Of a stretch of DNA of 15,568 nt, positions 7,016 to 14,650 are shown piece by piece. The position numbers were made by a program, and so were the translations under genes. Origin of the DNA: Chlamydiota bacterium (GTDB lineage Bacteria; Chlamydiota; Chlamydiia; Chlamydiales; Simkaniaceae); the NCBI GenBank assembly GCA_021772295.1, contig JAJFMG010000175.1, positions 1 to 15,568 of the forward strand. The letters run 5' to 3'. Below the pieces are notes generated by a model. It was not told the DNA's origin. It searched no databases and worked only from the letters and a program-made list of their open reading frames with translations. The first letter of the stretch is position 1; every line of letters starts with the position of its first letter.

Positions 7016-8302
7016 ATGATAGATAATCAAAAAAACAAAGTAATTGTCATCGGAGGCGGATTTGGAGGCTTAAACGTAGTCTCAACTCTTCGAAAATCCT
7101 CAAAAGATGTTCTGCTTATCGATAAGAAGAACCACCACCTATTTCAACCATTACTTTACCAAGTTGCAAGTGCCGCTCTTTCACCTGCTGATATAGCAAC
7201 TTCACTTCGAGAAATCTTTCGTTCATGTAAAAATGTAACTGTGATGATGGGAGATGTAGTTCACATCGACAAAAGCAAAAAAGAAATCACACTTAAAGAT
7301 GGAGCAAAAGAGAGCTACGATTATCTAGTTATTGGAATTGGAGCTCGCCACTCTTATTTTGGAAAAGATGAGTGGGAACAATTTGCACCAGGTCTAAAAA
7401 CTCTTAGAGATGCTCTTACCATTCGTGAAAAAGTCTTACTTTCGTTTGAGACAGCAGAACGACTTGATGATCCAATGGAAATTGAAAAGTATCTGAACTT
7501 CGTTGTAATTGGTGGTGGTCCAACAGGTGTTGAAATGGCTGGGGCCATTGCAGAAATTGCACATAAGACACTTTTTAAGAACTTCCGAAAGATACATCCT
7601 GAAAACTCAAAAATTTATCTGATTGAAGGTGCTGACCGAGTTTTACCCCCTTTTCCAAATTCGCTTTCAAAAAGAGCAAAAAAAGACCTAGAAAAGATGG
7701 GCGTAGAAGTAATTACAAATAAAATCGTAACGAATGTCACCGCTGAGGGAATTGAAATTGGCGAGGAAAAAATCCAGGCAAAGAACATTATTTGGGCCGC
7801 GGGAAATCAAGTATCTCCTCTTTTAGAAGATTTGCAAGTTGAAAGAGACCGTCAAGGCCGAGTCATTGTTGAAAAAGATCTTTCTATTCCTGGCAACCCC
7901 GAAATTTTTGTTATAGGTGATGCTGCCCATTTAAAATCCAAAAAAGGACCTCTTCCAGGTATTGCTCCTGTTGCCATACAAATGGCTGGATATGTGGGAA
8001 AAGTAATCAAAAAAGACATCCCCAAAGAAAAAAGGAAACCTTTTCGCTATTTTGACAAAGGATCACTTGCAACAATTGGAACCGGGAAAGCTGTTGGATT
8101 TATGGGAAAGTTAAGACTCACAGGTCTTATAGCCTGGCTTGGGTGGGGATTGATTCACGTGGCATACCTTATTGGTTACCGAAATCGCTTTACTGTAATG
8201 CTAAATTGGGTCTTCCACTATGTAACTGGCATCAGAGGCGCTAGACTTGTCTATAAATCCATCGATGAAGAACTTCCAAAAAAAGACCCTTCCTCAAAAT
8301 AA
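7016..8302 (+). CDS. ndh: Type II NADH:quinone oxidoreductase (NDH-2)
   Basis: A 428-residue flavoprotein. The first Rossmann motif VIVIGGGFGGLN (9-20) binds FAD, followed by the NDH-2 marker HHLFQPLLYQVA (40-51). The second dinucleotide motif NFVVIGGGPTGVEMAG (161-176) binds NADH. IFVIGDAAH (298-305) contacts FAD, and AIQMAGYVGK near residue 320 corresponds to the quinone-site region (family AQ..A). The C terminus has a hydrophobic/amphipathic stretch (about 368-405, LIAWLGWGLIHVAYLIGY) that anchors NDH-2 to the inner face of the membrane. It oxidises NADH and reduces quinone without pumping ions. The start ATG 7016 lacks a good Shine-Dalgarno but gives the right N terminus. The 3' end overlaps the next gene, suggesting an operon. 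An archaeal or plant-type sulfide:quinone reductase is less likely given the motifs. Confidence 0.93.
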   Translation: MIDNQKNKVIVIGGGFGGLNVVSTLRKSSKDVLLIDKKNHHLFQPLLYQVASAALSPADIATSLREIFRSCKNVTVMMGDVVHIDKSKKEITLKDGAKESYDYLVIGIGARHSYFGKDEWEQFAPGLKTLRDALTIREKVLLSFETAERLDDPMEIEKYLNFVVIGGGPTGVEMAGAIAEIAHKTLFKNFRKIHPENSKIYLIEGADRVLPPFPNSLSKRAKKDLEKMGVEVITNKIVTNVTAEGIEIGEEKIQAKNIIWAAGNQVSPLLEDLQVERDRQGRVIVEKDLSIPGNPEIFVIGDAAHLKSKKGPLPGIAPVAIQMAGYVGKVIKKDIPKEKRKPFRYFDKGSLATIGTGKAVGFMGKLRLTGLIAWLGWGLIHVAYLIGYRNRFTVMLNWVFHYVTGIRGARLVYKSIDEELPKKDPSSK

Positions 8303-9965
8303 TAGCGCAAATAAAATCATTTTTCATTTTGGTGTCGTTCTCTGCTACACTCCAAAGCCCATCAAAAATATATATCGGTTATTAGCCCTGCTTTTTACAA
8401 TTTCAGCAAAAAGAATTTGCGACTTTGCCTCTTATCTTCGCAAGTATCCAGCACTTCAGGGTGGGCTTTGTCTGCTAATCGGCGCTCTTATAAACTATGA
8501 GATGAGCTTAATCCTCATCATCATGGCTCTTCTATTTATCTTTACGCATTTTTGTCTCAATAATGTCTCAAGACGTCAAAAGATTCTCTTTGCCATAAGA
8601 AACTTTATGCTCATTGTCGCCATGTTTGTTTTTACAAAATACTTTGCTCCAATGCCAGAATTTACAATCCCTGCATTTGGCAAAGCTCACTTTAGTTTGG
8701 AAAATTTCAAACAAAGCAACTCCCCATTCCATACAAGCTATCAATTCCAAGGCATAATTGCTAAACTTGAGCAAAATAATGGGGAAATTCATCGAAATCT
8801 TCCCATTACACTTTCCTTTTCTAAAAAAAACATGCCAGAAATTACAAGTGAGTATTTACTAACAGGCCTAACTCTTCGCTCTATTCAAAGTCATAGATAC
8901 TTTATAGAAAAAGGTGCTGATTTTAAATGCATTCCTAAAAAAAATTTCACCAACCTTCCTAAATTAAGGACCCATCTTAAAAAGAGAATCAAGGACTATA
9001 TCTATAAAATGTATCCATCCAAAGAAGTGGCTGCATTTTTATCAGGTATTGCTACTGGAAATACGGAGAATCTACATCTCAAATTCCATTTTTCTAAGAC
9101 AGGCCTCTCTCACCTGCTTGCAATTTCAGGATTTCATTTTGCGTTGCTATCTGTTTTCATCTCTCTTATTTTTAGATTTTTTGTACCCACTAGAGTTGAA
9201 GCTTTGCTTCAGATTACGTTGCTCGGGACCTACTATTTATTGATTGGTTTTTCTCCCTCAGTTTCAAGAGCCTTTATAGCAGTCGCTATTTTCTATATTG
9301 GGATGTTTTTGAAAAAAACGACATCTGCCAAGAATGTGTTTGGGGTAGCACTTTTTTTTCCACTACTTATGAGACCATCGATCGTATTTCATATTGGGTT
9401 TCAGTTAAGTTTCGCCGCAACGTTTGGGATCATAGCTTTTTACTCTAAATGTAATCACTTCCTAGAGCGTTTTTTTATTAAGAGGAAAATAGATGACCTT
9501 TTTCCAATTCGATGGCAAAAAGGGTCAACTGCCATCATCTCATCACTTTTCAGGAAAGCTTTGGCTCTAAGCCTTGCCATCAATCTCACTACAGCGCCTA
9601 TTTTACTTTTCCATTTCCAAAGTATTCCTCTTTTGTCTGTTCTTTATAACCTCTTTTTCCCAGCTCTGATTGGACTCTTTTTATTTGTATTTCTCTTTGG
9701 ATCGGTGCTTTGTTTTATTCCTCCGCTATCTTTATTGATACATATGTATAATGACAAAATTATAGCAACACTCCTAGATTTTGTGACTTTCCGACCAAGA
9801 ATGCTCGAATATTATTTATTTTGCCCATCTTTTTTCAAAGAATTCTTATATGTATATTTTATAATTCTTATATTTTGCGATGCAAAGAAGTCGGATACTA
9901 TTCTTTTTTCTGTAGGGAAAACAAAAAATTTGTTTAATAAGGAAGAAAAGATAAATGCGCCATAA
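8265..9965 (+). CDS. comEC: ComEC/Rec2-family DNA uptake channel protein without the metallo-beta-lactamase domain
   Basis: About 566 residues from ATG 8265. Hydrophobic N-terminal helices (about 70-125) are followed by a soluble segment and then the competence domain. The marker motifs are GLSHLLAISGFHFALL (about 280-295), FSPSVSRAF (about 329-337), GFQLSFAATFGI (about 378-389) and the late TTAPILLFHFQSIPLLSVLYN block. ComEC forms the inner-membrane channel for single-stranded DNA uptake. The C-terminal metallo-beta-lactamase domain of canonical ComEC (about 750-800 residues) is missing and the protein ends soon after the last helices, so it is the short form. The start is uncertain: ATG 8265 has no Shine-Dalgarno and lies 38 bases inside ndh, consistent with translational coupling. 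TTG 8247 is the next choice. I recall comEC close to ptsHI in Chlamydia too. Confidence 0.87.
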   Translation: MKNFQKKTLPQNNSANKIIFHFGVVLCYTPKPIKNIYRLLALLFTISAKRICDFASYLRKYPALQGGLCLLIGALINYEMSLILIIMALLFIFTHFCLNNVSRRQKILFAIRNFMLIVAMFVFTKYFAPMPEFTIPAFGKAHFSLENFKQSNSPFHTSYQFQGIIAKLEQNNGEIHRNLPITLSFSKKNMPEITSEYLLTGLTLRSIQSHRYFIEKGADFKCIPKKNFTNLPKLRTHLKKRIKDYIYKMYPSKEVAAFLSGIATGNTENLHLKFHFSKTGLSHLLAISGFHFALLSVFISLIFRFFVPTRVEALLQITLLGTYYLLIGFSPSVSRAFIAVAIFYIGMFLKKTTSAKNVFGVALFFPLLMRPSIVFHIGFQLSFAATFGIIAFYSKCNHFLERFFIKRKIDDLFPIRWQKGSTAIISSLFRKALALSLAINLTTAPILLFHFQSIPLLSVLYNLFFPALIGLFLFVFLFGSVLCFIPPLSLLIHMYNDKIIATLLDFVTFRPRMLEYYLFCPSFFKEFLYVYFIILIFCDAKKSDTILFSVGKTKNLFNKEEKINAP

Positions 9966-10097
9966 GCTTTTTACCTCTTCTTCACGATATTTTTATACTT
10001 ATAAGTTGAAAAATTTCTAAACCAAGTGTTGGCTTAATGTCTTCTGGGTCCAATTTCTCGAAGATTTCTATAGGAAGGCTTTATTTTTTTCTATCAA
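9966..10097. other. Short gap between convergent comEC and the Inc-like gene
   Basis: No gene and no convincing terminator. On the minus strand a 32-codon stop-to-stop frame (about 9985-10082) reads LPIEIFEKLDPEDIK, vaguely like an F-box start. It has no start codon and is too short to claim. Confidence 0.3.
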
Positions 10098-10712
10098 TTA
10101 AAAAAGAAAAGGAGGACTGTAGTTTCCAATAAATAAAACTTGACTTGGTTCGTTTTTATTAACCATTTCCTCTATTATTGATTGAAACAAACGCTGTCCA
10201 TCATTCTCTAAAACTACTACTTCAAAATTGTGATCCGAAGATGAATCCAAAGAGAATTCAGAATCCAAAAATGTAGCTATCTGGTCAAAAGTTCTACTAA
10301 TCAGTGTCTCATGATCTAATTGGCGATTATGACTCAAATAAGCACCGACCCCAAGTATAGAAACAAAAATTGCTTCGGTTATAAGAACTGAAACTAGCAA
10401 TGGTATTTCTAAAATAGCGCAAGCAGCGAAATATGGAATGGCCATTATAAGAGCGGCTTCTAACGCTACAAATGTATGTGCTTTGAAAGCTGAAGTCGAT
10501 TCTTCACTTGAAGTCATCGGAATAGCATCTTTAAAAAATTCAAATTGATGCTTACCTGGATCATAAGTAAGGCATGTATACTCAAGATGTTTTGGACAAG
10601 CAAGGTTTTTAACGCAACTGGAAGTAATAGTGTTTTGAGGGTGCATTGGGATAACACGAACTTCTGGATAATAACTTGGCGGCTTGGCTTGTACAGACAT
10701 TGAATTTGACAT
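10098..10712 (-). CDS. Hypothetical protein with a bilobed hydrophobic domain; candidate inclusion-membrane (Inc) protein
   Basis: A 204-residue protein I cannot assign by sequence. It has a polar, Pro-rich N terminus (about 1-75) with no signal peptide. A continuous hydrophobic region of about 47 residues (80-126) follows, split by LEIP into two helices (TFVALEAALIMAIPYFAACA and LVSVLITEAIFVSILGVGAY). The tail of about 78 residues is acidic, Ser/Asp-rich, and probably cytosolic. Two closely spaced helices with both ends on one side is the hallmark of chlamydial Inc proteins, which are secreted by the type III system into the inclusion membrane. That assignment is inference from architecture. 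I chose ATG 10712 because AAGG lies six bases upstream and it removes an unlikely leader; an upstream ATG at 10778 would add 22 residues. It sits alone on the minus strand in an otherwise decayed stretch. Confidence 0.6.
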   Translation of the reverse strand: MSNSMSVQAKPPSYYPEVRVIPMHPQNTITSSCVKNLACPKHLEYTCLTYDPGKHQFEFFKDAIPMTSSEESTSAFKAHTFVALEAALIMAIPYFAACAILEIPLLVSVLITEAIFVSILGVGAYLSHNRQLDHETLISRTFDQIATFLDSEFSLDSSSDHNFEVVVLENDGQRLFQSIIEEMVNKNEPSQVLFIGNYSPPFLF

Positions 10713-11140
10713 TTGAAACCTTAATATAAAACAGTTTAATTTATACAAGACTATAATGACATCGATATTTAAATGCAATTAATTCCAAACAAGGAAGAAA
10801 AAATAATAAACAATGAAAAATGATTATATTCAAAATAATTAATTTTTTTTAATTAAAAAAATCTCATCTTGTTATGAATTAAAGGCATAATAGCAGCTGC
10901 TAGATAAGTTAAATCTGAATGACATAAAACAAAAATGTAATTGCACCAAAAAGATATGCTCTATTTTTAATCTTGAAAATCCTCGCAAGTATTGCTTTGT
11001 ACATTCAAGAAGAGATTTGAAGTTGTATTATAGAACAAGATGGTCCTGATGGCCACTAGGTAAATCAATAGGAATTTAAGCTTAGGCTGATTGATAAAAA
11101 CCAAGAAATCTTCCAATATTAGAAAAAACTCGCGCAATCT
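10713..11140. other. Accessory intergenic region without an intact gene
   Basis: Very AT-rich, with stops in all frames. Around 10826-10860 there are A/T-only palindromic stretches (AATTAATTTTTTTTAATT). On the minus strand about 10868-11000, two short frames in different registers read like pieces of a membrane protein (RAYLFGAITFLFYV, then HSDLTYLAAAIMPLIHN), joined only if one base is added or removed. They could be a decayed gene, but I cannot name a family and chance is possible. The Inc-like gene's promoter should lie near 10713-10780; a unique one cannot be picked. Confidence 0.35.
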
Positions 11141-11349
11141 GTGTTTCTTTTGGGTTTGTGCTTTGGTATCTTTTTAATACATATTTGTAATAGTAAAACC
11201 ATTGCAACATTTCTAGATCTTATTTCTTTCCAGGCAGGAATACTCAAATATTATTTATTTTAGCTGTCTTTTTCAAAGTATTTCTATGTGTCTACTTTAT
11301 ACTTCTAGTATTTTTTGATATGCCTATCGCAATTGAAAAGTCTTTGATC
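11141..11349 (+). pseudogene. Decayed partial copy of the 3' end of comEC
   Basis: This stretch aligns in the same orientation with comEC 9688-9895. Across an 85-base core (ending at the shared AATATTATTTATTTT, 11247-11261 against 9808-9822) about 65 bases agree. Translation gives LIHICNSKTIATFLDLISF against LIHMYNDKIIATLLDFVTF in the intact gene. The copy carries an in-frame TAG at 11261-11263 (TGC Cys in the intact gene). It also has a run of five T (11269-11273) where comEC has six, a -1 frameshift. Correcting the shift restores FKVFLCVYFILLVFFD against FKEFLYVYFIILIFCD. About 15 bases are missing near 11166. No homology to comEC is visible upstream of about 11141, so only the last fifth of the coding region is represented. 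It cannot make a functional protein. Confidence 0.85.
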
Positions 11350-11444
11350 CAATACCGATGCACATTCTATGTTAAATAATGAATTATCCGATTCACCTGT
11401 TAGAATAGATATCACTAAGAAAAATACAATTAATATAATTAAAT

Positions 11445-11463
11445 AAAAAAAATTTTTTTTTTT
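11445..11463. other. A8-T11 homopolymer tract
   Basis: Eight A followed by eleven T, inside a 60-base segment with almost no G or C. A perfect TATAAT at 11434-11439 precedes it, with no good -35. It may be bent or flexible promoter DNA for the gene at 11518, or simply mutational drift. Confidence 0.4.
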
Positions 11464-11517
11464 GATTAAAAATCACACCCATCCTAAAATAAACATCCTT
11501 AAAAAAGGAAAAAAATC

Positions 11518-12000
11518 ATGAGAAGTTTTGCGCTAATCCTAATATTTATTTTAATTGGCTTGTTAGGACTTAAAATTTCTGGAAAGTCAATTACATTTTC
11601 TTTAACAAATAATCATGACTTTGAAAAAACAACGGTCTCTATTACGAATAATAGCAATCACAACTTCGTCGTTACAAATGAAATTGAACAAAAAAATCTC
11701 TCTCCAAACGAAAGTCACATTTTTTTCTTAGAAAAAGGAAAAAAAATGTTTGTAGGACACAACATTATCTTCGCATATCTTGAAACGGGACTTTTGGATT
11801 GTGAAAAAGACACATTTGGGCAAGTAACAGGCATAGGCAGACCCTCTTTCAAAAGAAATAACGTGCCCAGTGATATTGAGTTTGCTTTTATTATTGCTCC
11901 ACCTGGAAAAGGTGATCGCGATAATAGCCGCTTAGCAACCCCAGAAGAAATTAAATCTATACATCCAAAAATCAGAAAAATCCTAGGTTTGCATAAATAG
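11518..12000 (+). CDS. Hypothetical exported or membrane-anchored protein
   Basis: A 160-residue protein I do not recognise. It starts with a short charged N terminus and one strongly hydrophobic helix (FALILIFILIGLLGLKI, about 4-20). This is a signal peptide or signal anchor without an obvious cleavage site or lipobox, placing the rest outside the cytoplasmic membrane. The mature part is rich in Asn, Ser and Thr with alternating hydrophobic residues (KTTVSITNNSNHNFVVTNEI), suggesting a beta-sandwich. The C-terminal quarter is basic and helical (ATPEEIKSIHPKIRKILGL). It contains one cysteine in the exported portion. ATG 11518 has AAAGGAA about eight bases upstream, a good site, which supports real expression. 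It stands alone between the comEC remnant and tRNA-His and ends near a hairpin terminator. No partner gene suggests a function. Confidence 0.72.
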   Translation: MRSFALILIFILIGLLGLKISGKSITFSLTNNHDFEKTTVSITNNSNHNFVVTNEIEQKNLSPNESHIFFLEKGKKMFVGHNIIFAYLETGLLDCEKDTFGQVTGIGRPSFKRNNVPSDIEFAFIIAPPGKGDRDNSRLATPEEIKSIHPKIRKILGLHK

Positions 12001-12042
12001 AGATTATAGCAATATAATATGGTTTAGTTTCCACGAGTAGAT

Positions 12043-12072
12043 ATTTCGATTGGCTAGAAAGTCGAAATTTTC
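12043..12072 (+). terminator. Candidate intrinsic terminator after the hypothetical gene
   Basis: A nine-pair stem (ATTTCGATT with AAGTCGAAAT region, one G-U pair) encloses the eight-base loop GGCTAGAA and is followed by TTTTC. The stem is AT-rich and the U tract short, so termination may be partial. Confidence 0.4.
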
Positions 12073-12078
12073 TATCAT
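12050..12078 (+). promoter_or_regulatory. Promoter for tRNA-His
   Basis: TTGGCT (12050-12055), 17 bases, then TATCAT (12073-12078), predicting a start about seven bases before the tRNA 5' end. Four of six and five of six bases match consensus. The -35 box falls in the stem-loop of the preceding terminator candidate. Confidence 0.5.
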
Positions 12079-12091
12079 TGATAGCACCTAT

Positions 12092-12165
12092 GGCGGTCGT
12101 AGCTCAGTTGGTAGAGCACCGGATTGTGATTCCGGTTGTCGCGGGTTCAAGCCCCGTCGATCGCC
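12092..12165 (+). tRNA. tRNA-His (anticodon GTG)
   Basis: A full cloverleaf. The acceptor GCGGTCG pairs with CGATCGC (one G-U). The D arm is TAGCTCAGTTGGTAGAGC and the anticodon stem CCGGA/TCCGG has loop TTGTGAT. The T arm is GCGGG-TTCAAGC-CCCGT. The extra G at 12092 opposite C73 at 12165 is the encoded G-1 that histidyl-tRNA synthetase requires, confirming identity. CCA is not encoded. Confidence 0.97.
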
Positions 12166-12200
12166 CTTCTTGATTCTCATATAGATTTTTCAGTTTATTA

Positions 12201-12230
12201 TTGCTAAACGCCTCTTTTCTATGGTATGGA
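12201..12230 (+). promoter_or_regulatory. Weak candidate promoter for ftsK
   Basis: TTGCTA (12201-12206), 18 bases, then TATGGA (12225-12230), giving a leader of about 23 bases. The -10 is poor, so read-through from tRNA-His is an alternative. Confidence 0.25.
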
Positions 12231-12259
12231 TAGAGTAGAAAAACTATTTTTATTCTCCT

Positions 12260-14641
12260 ATGAAAAAAGACAAATGCATACAGTCTGAGACGAAAAAAGG
12301 GCTTCCTCATGAAGCCAAAGGGCTTTTCATCTTAACTGGAAGTCTAATTCTACTACTCTCCCTAATCAGTTTTCAAAATGGAACAGTGCAAGCAAATTAC
12401 TTAGGTCTTATTGGCTACTCTCTTGCAATTGGTCTTGAATATCTTTTTGGCTATGGAGTTTACCTTTTTATAGGTTTTTTTGTTTGGCTTGGATGGAAAC
12501 TCGTTTATGCTGATATGCCGAAAAATATCATCCAAAAAGGGATTTATTTCTCTTTGTTCTCACTATGTCTATGCATGTTATTTAATCTATATGCAGATAC
12601 AAATATCTTACAAAACCCCATTATTCAATCTCATATCTTTTCAACAACATCTTTGACACCTTATGGACATGAAACAGTGAGATACTATCTGGGTGGCGCT
12701 CCACTGTATCACTTATATAAAGATTTACCCTTTGTCAATTTACGAGGACTTCTTAGCAACATTGGAGTTGGTTTAATTTTTTCATTCGGCGCAACGGTTA
12801 CTTTTTTACTTTTTGTTGAGTTGAAAATCAAAACAATTGTCTCTGCATTGAAATCATTTTTCGTTCACATCAATACATCTTTTATCAAGTTTCTACGCTT
12901 AATAAAAGCAAAACGAAATAAAAAAAGAGTAACACCCATAGTTGAATCGCATCCAAGGTTTAGACGTAAACAAACAATTGAAGCCAAACCTATACCCGTA
13001 TCAACTCTCAATGAGCTTCTTCATACTCAAGAAGCTGATGATCTAACTAAGGAGCCTCTTCAGGAAGAAGAGGTCTCGTTTAATGAGGATCAAATTCATA
13101 TAGCTAAAGAGGAAGAGTTCAAACTCAAAGAAAAAAAAGCATACGCCTCCGAAAAGAAAACAGTATCCGTCGAGTATAAAAAATATAAATTACCCTCTTA
13201 TATGAACCTCTCAACTGCTAAGCAAGTAGATCAACCTACTTTGAAAAGAGATTTGCAAAGACAGGCTGCTATTTTAGAAGAAACTCTTCAAAGCTTTGGT
13301 ATTGAAGCGAAAGTTGGCCAAATTAACTGCGGCCCAACGATTACATCATTTGAGGTGCATCCTCCCGTTGGTGTAAAAGTACAAAAAATCAAAGTTTTAG
13401 AAAATGATATCGCATTGAACCTACAAGCTAAAACTATTCGTATCATAGCCCCCATTCCTGGTAAAGCGGCTGTAGGAATTGAAATTCCCTCTTTATATCC
13501 ACAAGCTGTTGGATTTAAGGAGATGCTTACCAAGTATTTGCGCTCTGAAAAACGATTAGAGATTCCCATTTTTCTTGGAAAAACGGTGAGTGGTGATGAT
13601 GTCGTATGTGATCTTACCAAAATGCCTCACTGCATTATTGCGGGAGCGACGGGCTCTGGTAAATCTGTCTGCATTAATTCCATTGTATTATCTATTTTAA
13701 TGACAGCGCGCCCTGATGAAGTAAAGCTCCTTTTAATTGATCCTAAAAAAGTAGAACTCAGTGGCTATACAAGACTTCCTCATATGATTGCACCCGTTAT
13801 TACGGAAGCGCATGGATCATATGCAGCGCTGCAGTGGCTTGTAAAAGAAATGCAAAGGCGCTATGAGCTATTAAAGTACTTAGGGCTTCGCAATATTAAG
13901 TCTTTCAACAACCGAAAGAAAGATCAGTTAATGGAGAATGCCCATCATGAAGAAATTCCAGAAAAAATGTCCTACATTGTTGCAATCATTGATGAATTTG
14001 CAGATTTAATGATGGCATCAAGCTCTGATTTAGAAACACCGATAGCAAGAATTGCACAAATGGCAAGAGCTGTTGGAATTCATCTGATCTTAGCAACACA
14101 AAGACCCTCTCGGGAAGTAATAACAGGTCTTATCAAAGCGAACTTTCCTTGCCGCATTTCATTTAAAGTATCAAGTCGTGTGAACTCTCAAATCATTCTT
14201 GATGAAAACGGTGCGGAGACATTGCTTGGAAACGGAGATTTGTTATTTTTACCTCCTGGTACATCCTCCCTTGTTAGAGCGCAGGGTGCATTTATATCAG
14301 ATGAAGATATCAACCGAGTCATTGGAAAAATTTCCATGCAAGCGAGTCCGAACTATTTAATTGAATCATTCGATAACATGGCTTTTGAAGATGCATCTAA
14401 TGCTTCTAAACCAAGAGACGATCTTTTTGAAAAAGCTCTTCTCATGGTTGCGAACTCTAAAAACGCATCAACAACGTTTTTACAAAGAAAATTAAAAATT
14501 GGCTATGCAAGAGCCGCCTCTCTTATGGATGAACTTGAAGAGCGCAATATTATTGGCCCTCAAGAGGGAAGTAAACCTCGCCAAGTTTATCAAGAAAATG
14601 CACTTGCTGCTAAACTTGCCCTTGAGAAAAATGAATACTAA
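12260..14641 (+). CDS. ftsK: DNA translocase FtsK
   Basis: A 793-residue FtsK/SpoIIIE translocase. The N-terminal membrane domain has about four helices (22-38, 46-80, 92-111, 164-187). A short charged linker (about 205-310) follows, then the motor. In the motor, the alpha part begins near SYMNLSTAKQVDQPTL. The beta (RecA-like) part has Walker A AGATGSGKS (461-469), Walker B IVAIIDEFADLM (573-584) and LILATQRPS (609-617). The C-terminal winged-helix gamma domain (about 718-780, FLQRKLKIGYARAASLMDEL) reads the orientation sequences (KOPS). The protein pumps DNA at the septum and activates dimer resolution by XerCD. The linker is far shorter than in E. coli FtsK (1,329 residues). No Shine-Dalgarno precedes ATG 12260 (CTCCT lies there instead), but no other start fits the N terminus. 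Confidence 0.97.
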   Translation: MKKDKCIQSETKKGLPHEAKGLFILTGSLILLLSLISFQNGTVQANYLGLIGYSLAIGLEYLFGYGVYLFIGFFVWLGWKLVYADMPKNIIQKGIYFSLFSLCLCMLFNLYADTNILQNPIIQSHIFSTTSLTPYGHETVRYYLGGAPLYHLYKDLPFVNLRGLLSNIGVGLIFSFGATVTFLLFVELKIKTIVSALKSFFVHINTSFIKFLRLIKAKRNKKRVTPIVESHPRFRRKQTIEAKPIPVSTLNELLHTQEADDLTKEPLQEEEVSFNEDQIHIAKEEEFKLKEKKAYASEKKTVSVEYKKYKLPSYMNLSTAKQVDQPTLKRDLQRQAAILEETLQSFGIEAKVGQINCGPTITSFEVHPPVGVKVQKIKVLENDIALNLQAKTIRIIAPIPGKAAVGIEIPSLYPQAVGFKEMLTKYLRSEKRLEIPIFLGKTVSGDDVVCDLTKMPHCIIAGATGSGKSVCINSIVLSILMTARPDEVKLLLIDPKKVELSGYTRLPHMIAPVITEAHGSYAALQWLVKEMQRRYELLKYLGLRNIKSFNNRKKDQLMENAHHEEIPEKMSYIVAIIDEFADLMMASSSDLETPIARIAQMARAVGIHLILATQRPSREVITGLIKANFPCRISFKVSSRVNSQIILDENGAETLLGNGDLLFLPPGTSSLVRAQGAFISDEDINRVIGKISMQASPNYLIESFDNMAFEDASNASKPRDDLFEKALLMVANSKNASTTFLQRKLKIGYARAASLMDELEERNIIGPQEGSKPRQVYQENALAAKLALEKNEY

Positions 14642-14650
14642 AGAGTGATT

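Noticed and set aside
9985..10082. Minus-strand frame reading LPIEIFEKLDPEDIK, like an F-box opening
   Set aside because: It is 32 codons between stops, has no start codon and lacks the rest of an F-box; the resemblance may be chance.
10785..10835. AAGGAAG followed by ATG as a small gene on the plus strand
   Set aside because: The frame stops after nine codons; the shared string AAGGAAGAAAA with the comEC 3' end is probably compositional.
11000..11090. Possible transposase tail (plus-strand frames with Arg/Tyr/Trp-rich strings)
   Set aside because: Stops interrupt every frame, no DDE motif or terminal inverted repeats are visible, and no IS family can be named.
12166..12259. Integration scar (attachment site) downstream of tRNA-His
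   Set aside because: I found no repeat of the tRNA 3' end elsewhere in the window and no integrase.
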